Assembly (NCBI GenBank): GCA_029559475.1
Contig: JAKQBN010000030.1
Location: 74,756 to 138,755, forward strand
Direction: 5' to 3'
Source: a bacterium
GTDB taxonomy: Bacteria > UBA4055
DNA length: 64,000 nucleotides
This document shows, one piece after another, positions 20,604 to 31,064 of this stretch. A program made the position numbers and the translations under genes. Position 1 is the first letter of the stretch, and each line of letters begins with the position of its first letter. The notes beneath the pieces were generated by a model. That model had not been told where the DNA came from, ran no database searches, and saw only the letters and a program-made list of their open reading frames with translations.

Positions 20604-22823
20604 CTAAAAACTGAAATCTGTAATTCCTATTATACTTCCGTCCGGATTTTTTTCCGGCTGCCAGGATCTGACATATATCTTCGGCTTTTTAGGATCGCCT
20701 AAATCCATCATCAGGAAGAGATAGCCTTCATCTGCGTAATTTGAGGAATAATAATTCTGCTTTATCTGGATGCCGTATATCCTTTCACCGTTTCCTGCTT
20801 TTTTAATATCCGTGCTGTCGAACTGAATGTTGATGAATTCGTTCGATTTGAATGCCGATCTCAGATTTTCAATATACTCGCTCTTGCTCAGCTTTGTATA
20901 TCTTACTTTATCCTTGATCTGGTTCTGCATCTCGCCTATGTTCTTGGTCGGGTCGGGGTTGAGCATCTTTCCGATTATAATGATCGCGTTCTCGGCAAAA
21001 ATATTATTTATGTAATCAAGCTGTTTAAGGCAGTATGCGGTCTTGTAGAACTCCATGAACTGAATGATCTGCATTTTCTCGGCGGCTGTGGCGAATGCGT
21101 CGCTTTTTTTAAGAATGTCGCCTATTGAAGTGTTTGACAGGCTGAACGAAAGATGGTCTATAAGAAGGTCTTTGTTGAATATGATGTTGACATCCTCCAT
21201 CGTGGCTTTCGTATTGCCTTTGTGGGTGAATTTCATCGGAATGGATCTGACCGTTATCTGATCGTTGACGATAGCGGTTTTTAAATCGAAAGTATCGGAC
21301 ATCATCCTGGCGTTGCCGTATTTTATTATGGAATTGAACGTCTTTAAGCCTTCGGGAGTGAAGAATTTATCAATCCCTTCGTATTTGCATGACTTTATCG
21401 CTTTTACGATCTCGGCGGTGATTGAATTGCAATTGTCGATCTGATCCTGACTTAAGTCTGTTGCCTCGTAATTCTTCTTCTCGGCAGGTTCGATCTTAGG
21501 TAAAACACTGTCCTGTACATTAGAATTATTAACGGCAGACACATTATTGATCCTGAAATTCTCGACTTTTACAACAGGTTCAGAAACGACCGGCTTTGCC
21601 TGTTTTGCGTTCAGAGGGACGATTATTCTCGAAGTTTCGAATCGCGCTCCTGCCACGCCTTCTATCACCCGATTGAGCGATTTATTAATGCAGCTTTGCT
21701 TTTCGTACCTGTATTCGACATCGAATCTAATCCTGTCAAGATTCTTTGCGTACTCTCCGTAGAATTCGCAGCTTCCCGTTCCGTTCCTTACCGGCTGTTC
21801 TATGCTTGAGTCGCTACCCATAAAATACCTGTAGTCAAGATCCTGAACAGGGCTGTTTCTGAACTTTGCCGTGAAATACACCGTTTTTGAATCTTTTTCT
21901 TCCCTGATGTCATTGATCTCGAAACTTAAAGATTTCATTATCGAATTTATCTTATCGGGCAATGCGAGAGCAAGCATTTTACCGGAAAATTCTTCGGGAA
22001 GATCATTTATCTTTATGTTCTTGTAGTACGGATAGCTTCTTAAAAGAGACAGCCCCCAGTAATAATATCTGACTGCGCTTCCGACATTTAGATCCTTTTC
22101 GTGCTTTACGGCCATTCCGAGATACTCTCCGATCATTCTCACTCTTTGATCGAACATCTTCGGCAACTCGTCTTTTTTTATATATTTTAATACTGTCTCG
22201 CCCTCGGTCTTCCTTTTAAAATACTGGTCGAAATCTGTTCTGTATGTGCATATATTCGATCTGGTGTAATCGAAAAGATCTTCGCTTTCATCAATCAGAT
22301 CTGCAAAATTATCTTTTATATCAACAGCGATATTCTCGATAAGCTTATCAGTAGCTCCGTCTTCGGCTTTTTTCGCGCTTTTATCCGACATCTCCCCGAA
22401 ATAATACTGTCCGGACAGCTTAATATTTTCAATGCTGTCAGCGCTTTTTTTCTTGAGCTCTTCGGATAGTTCTTTCAATTTTCTAAGAACTTCATCCTCA
22501 TTGATGTCGAAAGTGACAACACACTTAATATAGCCTTCGTTCCTGTCGAGAACCGGATATTCTTCTTTTACATTTCTAACATCTGCCTCGATCTTTGCGA
22601 CGATAATGTCTTTCTGAAGCTCATAATCTTTTATAACAGTTTCGCTTGAAATGAACATCGCGAAGTTCTCAAGTCCGTTCCTTACAGCTTCCTTTTTAAA
22701 CTTTTCCTTTGCTCCCGAAATAGAAAGATCATCCCCGAACCTGCCTTCAGCCGTACCCTGAATATTTTTCGGCCAGACTGAAAATAATAAGCTAAGTATC
22801 GCTACAAGTACCGTTTTTTTCAT
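20604..22823 (-). CDS. Exported LPP20/FlgT-N-like protein with NTF2-like C-terminal part
   Basis: 739 residues with a signal peptide and an AGGA ribosome site. Residues 24-125 (GTAEGRFGDDLSISGAKEKF...VVTFDINED) resemble the LPP20 or FlgT N-terminal fold, where a repeated Ala/Arg helix packs on beta strands. Residues about 475-720 hold two stretches reminiscent of NTF2/SnoaL folds (FYKTAYCLKQLDYINNIFAE; YAxEGYLFLMMDLGDPKKPKIYVRSWQPE). It ends 24 bases before the FGE array and starts 26 bases after the second LPP20-like gene, so all are probably co-transcribed. Function unknown; the location and neighbours suggest an envelope system. Confidence 0.7.
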   Translation of the reverse strand: MKKTVLVAILSLLFSVWPKNIQGTAEGRFGDDLSISGAKEKFKKEAVRNGLENFAMFISSETVIKDYELQKDIIVAKIEADVRNVKEEYPVLDRNEGYIKCVVTFDINEDEVLRKLKELSEELKKKSADSIENIKLSGQYYFGEMSDKSAKKAEDGATDKLIENIAVDIKDNFADLIDESEDLFDYTRSNICTYRTDFDQYFKRKTEGETVLKYIKKDELPKMFDQRVRMIGEYLGMAVKHEKDLNVGSAVRYYYWGLSLLRSYPYYKNIKINDLPEEFSGKMLALALPDKINSIMKSLSFEINDIREEKDSKTVYFTAKFRNSPVQDLDYRYFMGSDSSIEQPVRNGTGSCEFYGEYAKNLDRIRFDVEYRYEKQSCINKSLNRVIEGVAGARFETSRIIVPLNAKQAKPVVSEPVVKVENFRINNVSAVNNSNVQDSVLPKIEPAEKKNYEATDLSQDQIDNCNSITAEIVKAIKSCKYEGIDKFFTPEGLKTFNSIIKYGNARMMSDTFDLKTAIVNDQITVRSIPMKFTHKGNTKATMEDVNIIFNKDLLIDHLSFSLSNTSIGDILKKSDAFATAAEKMQIIQFMEFYKTAYCLKQLDYINNIFAENAIIIIGKMLNPDPTKNIGEMQNQIKDKVRYTKLSKSEYIENLRSAFKSNEFINIQFDSTDIKKAGNGERIYGIQIKQNYYSSNYADEGYLFLMMDLGDPKKPKIYVRSWQPEKNPDGSIIGITDFSF

Positions 22824-22849
22824 TTGAGTCCTGCTTTATAAATTAAAAC

Positions 22850-23962
22850 TTACTTTAAAATCGCCATTACTCTGCATTCGCCTAAAAACTTCTGAGTTTT
22901 AGCAGCATCGGCTATCTTAGCAGCATCGGCATCCGACAGAACTATATCGGCCTTGTTTTCGCCTTTCACTCCGACCGCTTTGATTATTAAAGGATTACTG
23001 CCAATACGTGTATTCTCTTTAGCTTTGTTCATATCTTTTAAATAACCGATCATTCCCTGCTGAGTCGCAAAGCTTTCCGACACCATTGAGCTTCCGTAAA
23101 CTTCCGTTCCGGCCTGGCTGAATACTTTAGGCGCAAGGGCAGGTCTGACATCAACGCCTTTACAGTCTATTATAAGCCCGGTATAAGCAGCTGCTCCGGT
23201 TGAAGAGACTATATCTGAAAGTTTATATGTCGCTTCAGGCACGATCGGATATTCTTCATCAAAATCCATGTTATCCATAAGAACCGACGCGAATCCCGGT
23301 ATAGGCTGAAGATTGTCGCCGAGTTTTACTTCGCAAGTGATCTCCACGCTGCCGTCGTCAAAGTATTTTTCGCTGCCTTTTACGGTATGGGCATTTTTTA
23401 CTATCCCTTCAGCAAGCGCATCGATCTTGTCCATCTCGACAGCTCCGTCCTTCATCATTGATGCTGAGGCCAGATAAAGTCCTTTTGTCCTTTCGAGGAT
23501 CTTTCTTTTTGCGTCAAGTTCTGCCGCCCTTAAAGCCATCGGTCTTGCTTTTCCTGCGCCGATCCCGGTTACCTGAACGACTTTTCCCGCCCAGTCCAGA
23601 TCGCCGAGACTCATTTCCACGGTCATTTCAACAGTTCCGTCTTCTTTATATACGGGAGCTCCGACAAGCTCATAATATTTCGCTATCCCCTCAGTCTTTG
23701 TTGTTATCACATCTGAAGTGGTCATAGCTTCGCTGACCGTCGTCTCGCTTGTAACATACATTCCTTTCAGTTCTTCGATTATTCTCCTTACCGCATCCAT
23801 TTCGGCGGCCCTTAATGCCCCGAACCTCCTCTGGGCAGCATTTTTGTGATCAGGATTCGGCATTCCTACGCCTGTAGCAGTAACTTTTCTTCCGATCATG
23901 TCAACCTGTGCAAATGCCGCCATTACTGTCAAAAGCAGCACGATGTTAAATAACTTTTTCAT
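22850..23962 (-). CDS. Exported protein with duplicated LPP20-like domain
   Basis: 370 residues. Signal peptide 1-18 (IVLLLTVMAAFAQ). Two repeats of the LPP20 pattern are plain: ATGVGMPNPDHKNAAQRR then RAAEMDAVRRIIEELKGMYV, and VTGIGAGKARPMALRAAELD then AKRKILERTKGLYLASAS. The C-terminal third (TGLIIDCKGVDVRPALAPKV, VYGSSMV) resembles the tail of other LPP20-family proteins. AGAGG lies ahead of the ATG. Family members are outer-membrane or periplasmic, often near flagellar or surface genes. No flagellar gene is seen here. Confidence 0.8.
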   Translation of the reverse strand: MKKLFNIVLLLTVMAAFAQVDMIGRKVTATGVGMPNPDHKNAAQRRFGALRAAEMDAVRRIIEELKGMYVTSETTVSEAMTTSDVITTKTEGIAKYYELVGAPVYKEDGTVEMTVEMSLGDLDWAGKVVQVTGIGAGKARPMALRAAELDAKRKILERTKGLYLASASMMKDGAVEMDKIDALAEGIVKNAHTVKGSEKYFDDGSVEITCEVKLGDNLQPIPGFASVLMDNMDFDEEYPIVPEATYKLSDIVSSTGAAAYTGLIIDCKGVDVRPALAPKVFSQAGTEVYGSSMVSESFATQQGMIGYLKDMNKAKENTRIGSNPLIIKAVGVKGENKADIVLSDADAAKIADAAKTQKFLGECRVMAILK

Positions 23963-23987
23963 AATTTTCCTCTACCTGATTATATTT

Positions 23988-24857
23988 TTATCCTAAATAA
24001 GCCCTGAGAGCTTTTGACCTAGACGTATGCCTAAGTCTTCTGATAGCCTTTTCCTTGATCTGGCGAACGCGCTCTCTCGTCAGCTCGAACTTTGCGCCGA
24101 TCTCCTCAAGCGTAAGCGGATGGTCCTGATCTATTCCGAAATATAGCATTATTACTTCTTTTTCACGATTGGTCAAAGATTTTAGAGCAATATCTATTTC
24201 TTCCCTTAATGAATCGTCAAAAAGCTGTTTGTCCGGAGAAGGCTGTTTATCTTCTTTGAGAACATCCAGAAGCCTGTTATCCTCGCCCGGTGCGAATTCC
24301 GCATCTATTGAAAGGTGCTTACCGGATATCTTAAGAGTGTCTGTAACTTCGAGCTCTGTAGTCTCAAGAGCTTCTGCGATCTCCTCGGGTGTCGGTTCCC
24401 TCTCGAATTTCTTCTCAAGGCTTGTCATTGCTTTTGTGATCTTGCTGAGAGCTCCGACTTTATTTAATGGAAGCCTTACCACCCTCGACTGCTCTGCTAA
24501 AGCCTGCAGTATCGCCTGTCTTATCCACCAGACGGCGTATGAAATGAATTTAAATCCTTTAGTTTCATCGAACCTGTGCGCTGCTTTGATCAACCCCATA
24601 TTACCTTCATTTATAAGGTCGATCAGGCTCATTCCCTGATTCTGATACTGCTTGGCGACCGATACCACAAAACGAAGATTGGCCCTGACAAGTTTTTCCA
24701 GTAATTTATCCTTGTCCGGACCATCCTCATGCATTTTTCGCGAGAGTTCAACCTCTTCTTCGGCATTTAAAAGATCTTCTTCACCTATCTCCTGGAGATA
24801 TTTGTCAAGAAGCTGATTTGACCTTACCGGCCCGCTGTTCCCGTTTGTTGCGCCCAA
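23988..24857 (-). CDS. rpoD: Short primary-type sigma-70 factor
   Basis: 289 residues. It lacks region 1.1 and the long non-conserved insert, as in Bacteroidetes primary sigma factors of about 287 residues. Region 1.2 ([22 protein letters not shown]), region 2 ([33 protein letters not shown]), region 3 and region 4 ([20 protein letters not shown]) are all complete. The TTG start at 24857 is supported by AGGGGAGGG five bases upstream. It follows htrA by 39 bases in the clpB-htrA run, an unusual place for a primary sigma factor, so a stress link or an alternative role is possible. Confidence 0.93.
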   Translation of the reverse strand: MGATNGNSGPVRSNQLLDKYLQEIGEEDLLNAEEEVELSRKMHEDGPDKDKLLEKLVRANLRFVVSVAKQYQNQGMSLIDLINEGNMGLIKAAHRFDETKGFKFISYAVWWIRQAILQALAEQSRVVRLPLNKVGALSKITKAMTSLEKKFEREPTPEEIAEALETTELEVTDTLKISGKHLSIDAEFAPGEDNRLLDVLKEDKQPSPDKQLFDDSLREEIDIALKSLTNREKEVIMLYFGIDQDHPLTLEEIGAKFELTRERVRQIKEKAIRRLRHTSRSKALRAYLG

Positions 24858-24896
24858 ATAGCCCTCCCCTCATCAGGTTATCAAGCGCCTTATTCA

Positions 24897-26411
24897 TCAG
24901 GGTTTCACGAGCACATAATCCTTTACACCGTTCCTGATGAACTTGACGATGAAATTATCTTTTCTGCCCTTCAGCTTCGAGACCGCTTTTCTGAGATCAT
25001 CTACCTTTGCGATCTGGAAGTGCTCTCCGGAAACTATGACCTTATCGATCACATCTCCCTCCTGCAGTTTTCCGGAAAGAACGGACTTGTCATCAATATC
25101 GGTTACAATTACGCCATTATCAATAGAAATATTATACTTTTTTTTGGTTTCGCCGTCAATGTTCTTTACGCTTAATCCGAGAAGGTCTTCCGATTCTTTT
25201 TCCGTTTTGACCTCCGGCTTATCGGCCGTCAGTGATGATCTGTCGCCCAGTTTTACAGAAATGTTCTTTTCTTTTCCGTCCCTTAATATCTTAAAATCGA
25301 TCTTCTTGCCGGGGCTGTAAGCGGCAAGGTCGAATCTGAACTGTTCAAGATTCCTGATCTTTTTACCGTCCATTTCTATAATTATGTCGTCGGCTTTAAA
25401 TCCCGCATCTTCAGCCGGTGTGTCTTTTTCAACAGTGGCTACAAGAACACCCTCCTGATTTTCTTTAAGTCCAAGGACTTCTTTTTCAGCCGGATTTATT
25501 TCTTTTGGCATTATACCCAGATAAGCTCTTTTAACTTTACCGTCAGTCATCAGGTTTTCTGAGATCTTCTTAGCCATGTTCACCGGGATGGCGAAACCTA
25601 TACCCTGAGCCACGGCGTTAACTGCGGCATTGATCCCGATCACTTCACCTTTTATATTAAGAAGAGGACCGCCGCTGTTACCGGGATTGATCGCCGCGTC
25701 TGTCTGAATAAAATCCTGAAATACAGGTCCGTTCTGTAGTCCGATACCTGCTCTGTCTTTAGCGGATACAACGCCTACTGTTACGGTTTTCTCGAGGCTG
25801 TAAGGCGAGCCTATCGCTACAACCCAGTCGCCCACCCACAGTTCATCGGAATCGCCAAGCTTTGCTATCTTGTTGTCATCGAATTTCTTATCGACTTTTA
25901 TAACAGCGAGATCAGTTTCAGGATCGGTTCCGATTATTTTTGCTTCCAGTTCATCGCCTGTGTTCAGCCTTACTATGATCTTATCTGCTTTTTCTACTAC
26001 ATGGTTGTTCGTCATTATAAAACCATCGGTAGTGTAAATGAAGCCTGATCCCTCGCCCTTCTGTATCTGCTTTCTTGTTTTCGGCTGCTGCTGCTGACGG
26101 GGCACTCCAAAGAAATTGTCGAAGAAAGGATCGGATTCAAAAAATCTGTCGAAAGGTGAGGTGTAATTGTATTCGAAGCTTCTTTCTGTTTTAATGTTTA
26201 CGACTGCAGGCATCACATCTCTTGCTATTACCGCGAATCTTGAATGCCCATATCCTGTATCATATATGTCCTGAACACCTGAGGAAGGTCCGGTTGACGA
26301 TCCTGTTATGCCTGACGCTGATACTTTATCGGTATAATCGAATTTTGCTGTAAGCAGAACTCCTAGAAGAAGGAAAACTCCCGCTATGATCAGATTCTTT
26401 ATTATTTTCAT
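24897..26411 (-). CDS. htrA: HtrA/DegP-family periplasmic serine protease
   Basis: 504 residues from the ATG at 26411 (AGGAGAG five bases upstream); a longer frame would bury the membrane anchor. An N-terminal hydrophobic segment (LIIAGVFLLLGVLL) is followed by a flexible Ser/Gly linker. The trypsin-like domain shows His in TNNHVV, Asp in TDLAVIKV and Ser in NPGNSGGPL. Two PDZ domains follow (YLGIMPKEINPAEK; LLGLSVKNIDGE). It degrades or refolds misfolded envelope proteins. It is 65 bases after clpB, forming a protein-quality-control pair for cytosol and periplasm. Confidence 0.95.
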   Translation of the reverse strand: MKIIKNLIIAGVFLLLGVLLTAKFDYTDKVSASGITGSSTGPSSGVQDIYDTGYGHSRFAVIARDVMPAVVNIKTERSFEYNYTSPFDRFFESDPFFDNFFGVPRQQQQPKTRKQIQKGEGSGFIYTTDGFIMTNNHVVEKADKIIVRLNTGDELEAKIIGTDPETDLAVIKVDKKFDDNKIAKLGDSDELWVGDWVVAIGSPYSLEKTVTVGVVSAKDRAGIGLQNGPVFQDFIQTDAAINPGNSGGPLLNIKGEVIGINAAVNAVAQGIGFAIPVNMAKKISENLMTDGKVKRAYLGIMPKEINPAEKEVLGLKENQEGVLVATVEKDTPAEDAGFKADDIIIEMDGKKIRNLEQFRFDLAAYSPGKKIDFKILRDGKEKNISVKLGDRSSLTADKPEVKTEKESEDLLGLSVKNIDGETKKKYNISIDNGVIVTDIDDKSVLSGKLQEGDVIDKVIVSGEHFQIAKVDDLRKAVSKLKGRKDNFIVKFIRNGVKDYVLVKP

Positions 26412-26476
26412 TTTTCTCTCCTGGTTTATTTTTGCGTCATTTATACAATTCATTTTATATTTTTGTTCTTCCAATT

Positions 26477-29032
26477 TTAAAGTAATGTGCTCAGTTTTAT
26501 TTCATCACCCGTTTTTATCTCCCCGCAAAGAAGCTTAACCGATAGATTATTAAGCACAGTTTTCTCTATAAGTCTTTTTAAAGGCCTTGCGCCGAATACA
26601 GGGTCATATCCTTTTTCTGTCAGGTATTCCTGCGAAGCTTTGTCTATTATAATTTTGATATCTCTTTCTGCCAGCCTCTTATTTATATCAGAAAGAAGCC
26701 TGTCGGTAATTTGAAGTATCACATTTCTGCTCAGCTTATTGAATACGATTATATCATCTATCCTGTTCACGAATTCAGGTTTAAGAACTCTTTTGACCAT
26801 CGAAATCAGCTCTTCCTTTTTCTGAACTGAAACTTCTTCTATACCCACGAACTGGTCTGAACCTAAATTAGATGTCATAATTATAATTGTGTTCTTGAAA
26901 TTAACAGTCCTTCCTTTATTATCTGTCAGCCTGCCGTCGTCAAGCACCTGAAGCAGAATATTAAATACCTGCGGATGGGCTTTTTCTATTTCATCGAACA
27001 AAACTATCGAGAAAGGTTTTTTCCTTACAGCATCGGTTAGCTGTCCGCCCTCATCGTAGCCGACATATCCCGGTGGAGGTCCGATAAGCCTTGTCACTGA
27101 AAACGATTCCATATATTCGCTCATATCTATCCTGATCATTGCGGAATCTGAATCGAACATGAATTCGGCCAGCGCTTTGGCGAGCTCGGTTTTTCCCACG
27201 CCTGTTGAACCTAAGAAAATAAATGAGGCGATCGGTCTGTTCGGATCTTGAAGTCCCGCTCTGTTCCTGCGTAAAGCTTCGGAGACAACTTTAAGCGCTT
27301 CATCCTGCCCTTTTACCCTCATACCGAGCAGTTCTTCCATCTTGAGAAGCTTATCCTTTTCGCTTTCTAGAAGCTTATTTACCGGGATATGCGTCCAGCG
27401 TGAAATGATCTCCGCGATCTCGTTCTCTCCGATCTCTTCTTTGAGCATTTTTCTTCCGGACTGAAAACTTTCCATTTTAGAAGTAGCTTCATCAAGCGTT
27501 TTCTTGACGGCAGGGATTTCCTGATACCTTAATCTTGATACTTTTTCAAGTTCGCCGCTCCTTTCTGCCGCTGATTCTTCATTTTTCAAGCTGTCGAGTT
27601 TCTTCGTATTCTCCCTTATGACAGTAATGAATTCCTTCTCCTGTTCCCAGTGAACCTTGAGTTCATTCACCTGAGACTTGAGTTCGGCGATTTCCTTATT
27701 GATGTCTTCAAGTCTTTCTGCGGATTTCTTGTCCTTTTCTTTGCTGACGGCCTGCTTTTCGATCTCCAGCTGAATTATCTTTCTCTGAAGCATCTCGATA
27801 TCTTCTGGCATAGATTCGATCTCAAGCTTCAGTTTCGCTGCAGCCTCATCAATTAGGTCGATCGCTTTGTCAGGCAGAAATCTATCGGAAATATATCTTG
27901 AAGACAGCTTCGCGGCTGAGATCAAAGCTCCGTCGGATATCCTGACCCCGTGATGAACTTCGTACTTATCCTTGATCCCCCTCAGGATAGATATTGTATC
28001 TTCGACCGACGGCTCTTCGATCAGAACAGGCTGAAACCTTCTTTCAAAAGCCGCGTCTTTTTCAATATACTTTCTATACTCCGATATAGTGGTCGCGCCG
28101 ATCACCTTGATCTCTCCTCTCGCAAGGGCGGGTTTCAGCATGTTCGAGGCATCCATAGAGCCTTCAGCCGCGCCTGTCCCGACAAGCGTATGCAGCTCGT
28201 CTATGAACAGTATCAATTTCCCTTCTGATGCCTCCACTTCTTTCAGGACAGCTTTCAGCCTTTCTTCAAATTCTCCTCTGAACTTTGCTCCGGCAATTAG
28301 AGCTGCGAGATCAAGCGCAACAATTCTTTTGTTTTTCAGATTTTCAGGCACATCTTTTCTTACGATCCTGTGCGCTATACCTTCGGCAATAGCCGTTTTT
28401 CCAGTTCCCGGTTCACCGATCAGAACAGGATTATTCTTCGTTCTTCTGGTCAATATCTGAAGTACCCTTCTGATCTCTGCGTCTCTACCGATGACAGGAT
28501 CAAGTTTTTCCTGCTCCGCAAGCTCGTTCAGATCCCGCGTATATTTCTTCAATACTTCGTATTTCGCTTCCGGGTCGGCATCCTTTATCTGCTGATTTCC
28601 CCTGACAGACTTTAAAAGTTTAAGTATGGTGTCATGGTCAAGTTCAAGCTCATTGAAAATTCTGTAGAGAGATCCTTTTTTCTCTTTCAATACCGAGATC
28701 AATATATGCTCAAGGCTCAAATAGTCATCACCCATATCTTGAGCTATTTTGAAGGATATCTCAAGTATTTCATTAAAACCTGTTGAAAGATACAGATGAA
28801 TTGCGCCTGAATTAACTTTCGCAAGTTTTGACAGTTCCGTCTCGACCTTTGACGATACAATCGCAAGCTCAACTCCCGCCCTTTTCAGAAGAGTAGTGAT
28901 AATATTCTCATCTTTTAACACATTAGATATAAAATGAAGCTCGTTGATCTCCGGGGACTTCCTTTCCCTGGCAGTATTCATGGCGTCATTCAAGTATTCC
29001 TGCACTTTTATTGTCATCTTTTCGTAGTTCAT
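26477..29032 (-). CDS. clpB: ATP-dependent disaggregase ClpB
   Basis: 851 residues from the ATG at 29032 (AAGGAG seven bases upstream, promoter 20 bases further). N-terminal repeats 1-145, AAA1 with Walker [10 protein letters not shown] and Walker [14 protein letters not shown], a coiled-coil middle domain about 395-520 rich in Lys/Glu, and AAA2 with [16 protein letters not shown] and [13 protein letters not shown]. The coiled coil marks ClpB rather than ClpA or ClpC. It resolves aggregates together with DnaK. No CIRCE-like operator is visible upstream. Confidence 0.96.
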   Translation of the reverse strand: MNYEKMTIKVQEYLNDAMNTARERKSPEINELHFISNVLKDENIITTLLKRAGVELAIVSSKVETELSKLAKVNSGAIHLYLSTGFNEILEISFKIAQDMGDDYLSLEHILISVLKEKKGSLYRIFNELELDHDTILKLLKSVRGNQQIKDADPEAKYEVLKKYTRDLNELAEQEKLDPVIGRDAEIRRVLQILTRRTKNNPVLIGEPGTGKTAIAEGIAHRIVRKDVPENLKNKRIVALDLAALIAGAKFRGEFEERLKAVLKEVEASEGKLILFIDELHTLVGTGAAEGSMDASNMLKPALARGEIKVIGATTISEYRKYIEKDAAFERRFQPVLIEEPSVEDTISILRGIKDKYEVHHGVRISDGALISAAKLSSRYISDRFLPDKAIDLIDEAAAKLKLEIESMPEDIEMLQRKIIQLEIEKQAVSKEKDKKSAERLEDINKEIAELKSQVNELKVHWEQEKEFITVIRENTKKLDSLKNEESAAERSGELEKVSRLRYQEIPAVKKTLDEATSKMESFQSGRKMLKEEIGENEIAEIISRWTHIPVNKLLESEKDKLLKMEELLGMRVKGQDEALKVVSEALRRNRAGLQDPNRPIASFIFLGSTGVGKTELAKALAEFMFDSDSAMIRIDMSEYMESFSVTRLIGPPPGYVGYDEGGQLTDAVRKKPFSIVLFDEIEKAHPQVFNILLQVLDDGRLTDNKGRTVNFKNTIIIMTSNLGSDQFVGIEEVSVQKKEELISMVKRVLKPEFVNRIDDIIVFNKLSRNVILQITDRLLSDINKRLAERDIKIIIDKASQEYLTEKGYDPVFGARPLKRLIEKTVLNNLSVKLLCGEIKTGDEIKLSTLL

Positions 29033-29051
29033 GTCAGACTCCTTTAGCCTT

Positions 29052-29080
29052 AGTTTACCATTCGGAGTAAATAAGTGCAA
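29052..29080 (-). promoter_or_regulatory. Promoter of clpB and the following run
   Basis: Minus strand TTGCAC (29075-29080), 17 bases, TAAACT (29052-29057). The layout is that of the housekeeping promoters in this window, not an E. coli sigma-32 promoter. Confidence 0.5.
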
Positions 29081-29131
29081 GTTGTATGCCAAACAAAAAA
29101 GATTTTTGATTTGCTTTTATCGGGCAAAATC

Positions 29132-29137
29132 TATAAT
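29132..29137 (+). promoter_or_regulatory. Putative -10 box for the AT-rich secreted protein gene
   Basis: TATAAT on the plus strand, 40 bases before the ATG at 29177. TTG triplets at 29106 and 29111 are at unfavourable spacings, so the -35 is uncertain. Confidence 0.3.
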
Positions 29138-29176
29138 TTACAGGTATCAAATAATCTAAAACTTGCGGAGTATGAA

Positions 29177-30964
29177 ATGAAAAATCTAACAGTTTACACA
29201 GCTCTGATAATTCTGCTGATCTTTGCTTTAATTTCGCCTTCCGAATACCTTAATGCACAACAACTAAATCTTAACATTATGGATACATATCTAATGTCTG
29301 ATTCTGGAGCAAATATAAGAGGTCCTCAAGGAACAACTCTTGATGTTATGTTAATTAATAATAATGATACTATAAGACACACTAATATATTTCCTGAAAA
29401 TGGAATGATTTTCATTAATAATGCTTTAACAGGCATAAATGATGATAATTATACTCCTTCTAACACAGATTTCATTAAAGTTGTAGGAAATAATGTTGTT
29501 TATAGTCCAAAAGTTAGCGAAACAAAGGGCAATAATAATAACAATTATACTGTAAAAGTTTTTAATTCTAAAGGAGAACTTGTATCAAATGTTGTTCCAA
29601 ATAAACATGAAGGTTATATTACTGCTCATTTTGATGGTAATGGTGTTTCTAGTGGAAAATATTTTTTTCAAGTTAATGATGGAAATAAATCAATTTCCCA
29701 AGGATTTTTATTTAATAAAGATAATTCTTCATCTGTAATTCCTTCTAATGTAATTGAAGAAATGAATAATAGTAAAGTTGAGAATAATTATGGAAACTCA
29801 AAAGGGTCTTCAAAATTTAGAGGAACTGTTGAAGCTCATTTTACTTATACTCCAAATGAAGCTGTTGATGCTCCTATAGAATATCAACATGAACCTAAAA
29901 CTTTTGTTGAGTATATTGATGTTGCTGAAAGTGGAGATACTGATTATTTTCCTTATCACATACTTTCATCTTTAGAACAATATTTAGATGCATATTTTCA
30001 AGTAAATAATGTTCATACTAATTTACCTATTGCAAATGCTAATGCTAGATTATTAAACGGAGAAAAAGAAATTATTGGTTATGTGACTGCTGATAGTGAA
30101 GGAAAATTTTCTATTACAGGATTACCTTGTGATTCTACTTTTTGTGTTCAAGTTTCTGATGAAAATTTAAGAGGGATAGAGTATGATATTAGGATTCCTC
30201 CAAGAATAAGAATTAATGATGTATGTAATCAACCTTATTTAGGAATTATTCCTGGTGATGGTGTTCATAAAATTGGTTTGGTTGTTGAACCTAGTGATTT
30301 TGTTGGAAAGTCTAATGGAACAAATATTAATAATCCAAGTTTAACAATAGAAAGAGCTTTAGAAGGACAAATTCGTGTTGATACGATTAATGGAGATGGA
30401 CTTGTGTTAAGAGATTATGTTATGGGAGATAAGATAAAAGTTTATAATCCAACTTCAGAGCAAGTAAATGCTATGGAAAAAACTGCAAAAGAAATATTTG
30501 GTGGAACAAATATAAATGATTATTTTACAATTGTTGACACAGCAAGAATTGAACCTGGAGATATTTATAATTATATTACAGGAGATGAAAATGCAGGAAT
30601 TAATTGGATTGGTAATGATGAAGATAGAACTGCTACTTGGGAGAAAAATATGTATAATAATAATGGAAAGATGTTTGCCAACATGTGTGTGGGTGGAGAA
30701 AGTAAATGTACTGGTTCATCAAGTGGTGTACACGAATTAATGTGGTATTTATACACTGATTGTGTTTTTAGTGAAGATAGTCCAATAAATCCTGAAGGTG
30801 GAAATATTGGAATAAATGACCCATTATCTGTACAATATAGAAATGAAATAAATAAATCAAAGTATAAATTTGGAACTAATACTGGTGAATGTAGTGATTA
30901 TTATATCAATGTTGAAAAATTTGATAGTTCATCAAATCCAACTAATGTCCTTATATTAAAATAG
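29177..30964 (+). CDS. AT-rich secreted multidomain protein of unknown function
   Basis: 595 residues from the ATG at 29177 (GGAG seven bases upstream). Signal peptide 1-28 (ends PSEYLNAQQ). Residues about 110-180 look like a FlgD or type 9 sorting-type Ig fold (YTVKVFNSKGELV; GVSSGKYFFQV), but in mid-protein. Residues about 270-350 resemble a carboxypeptidase regulatory domain (ANARLLNGEKEIIGYVTADS). The C-terminal half has no fold I recognise; GVHELMWYLY lacks the second His of a HExxH site. Codon third positions are strikingly A/T rich (Asn AAT, Gly GGA, Ile ATT) after the signal peptide, unlike its neighbours, which suggests horizontal transfer. Confidence 0.8.
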   Translation: MKNLTVYTALIILLIFALISPSEYLNAQQLNLNIMDTYLMSDSGANIRGPQGTTLDVMLINNNDTIRHTNIFPENGMIFINNALTGINDDNYTPSNTDFIKVVGNNVVYSPKVSETKGNNNNNYTVKVFNSKGELVSNVVPNKHEGYITAHFDGNGVSSGKYFFQVNDGNKSISQGFLFNKDNSSSVIPSNVIEEMNNSKVENNYGNSKGSSKFRGTVEAHFTYTPNEAVDAPIEYQHEPKTFVEYIDVAESGDTDYFPYHILSSLEQYLDAYFQVNNVHTNLPIANANARLLNGEKEIIGYVTADSEGKFSITGLPCDSTFCVQVSDENLRGIEYDIRIPPRIRINDVCNQPYLGIIPGDGVHKIGLVVEPSDFVGKSNGTNINNPSLTIERALEGQIRVDTINGDGLVLRDYVMGDKIKVYNPTSEQVNAMEKTAKEIFGGTNINDYFTIVDTARIEPGDIYNYITGDENAGINWIGNDEDRTATWEKNMYNNNGKMFANMCVGGESKCTGSSSGVHELMWYLYTDCVFSEDSPINPEGGNIGINDPLSVQYRNEINKSKYKFGTNTGECSDYYINVEKFDSSSNPTNVLILK

Positions 30965-30992
30965 ACTTAGATCTCAGAAACGATATAAGAGG

Positions 30993-31019
30993 AAACCGTC
31001 GAAGAAGGCGGTTTTTTTA
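30993..31019 (+). terminator. Intrinsic terminator after the secreted protein gene
   Basis: Stem AAACCGTC (30993-31000), loop GAAGAA, stem GGCGGTTT (31007-31014, one G-U pair), merging into a run of seven or eight T. Confidence 0.85.
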
Positions 31020-31035
31020 TTTTGGATCAATTCTA

Positions 31036-31064
31036 TTGACAATCTCTAATATATTTATTACATT
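31036..31064 (+). promoter_or_regulatory. Promoter of the toxin-antitoxin operon
   Basis: TTGACA (31036-31041), 17 bases, TACATT (31059-31064). The -10 lies within a set of ATTAC repeats that probably bind the antitoxin. Confidence 0.6.

Noticed and set aside
24867-24876. CCTCATCAGG as another copy of the repeat element
   Set aside because: Only ten bases match and the neighbouring element sequence is missing; chance is likely.
26412-26474. Longer N-terminus for the HtrA protease
   Set aside because: It would place charged residues before the membrane anchor; AGGAGAG supports the ATG at 26411.
29033-29092. Longer N-terminus for ClpB
   Set aside because: The extra 20 residues match no family member, and AAGGAG supports the ATG at 29032.
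30721-30760. HEL in the secreted protein as a zinc protease site
   Set aside because: The second His of HExxH and a downstream ligand are not present.
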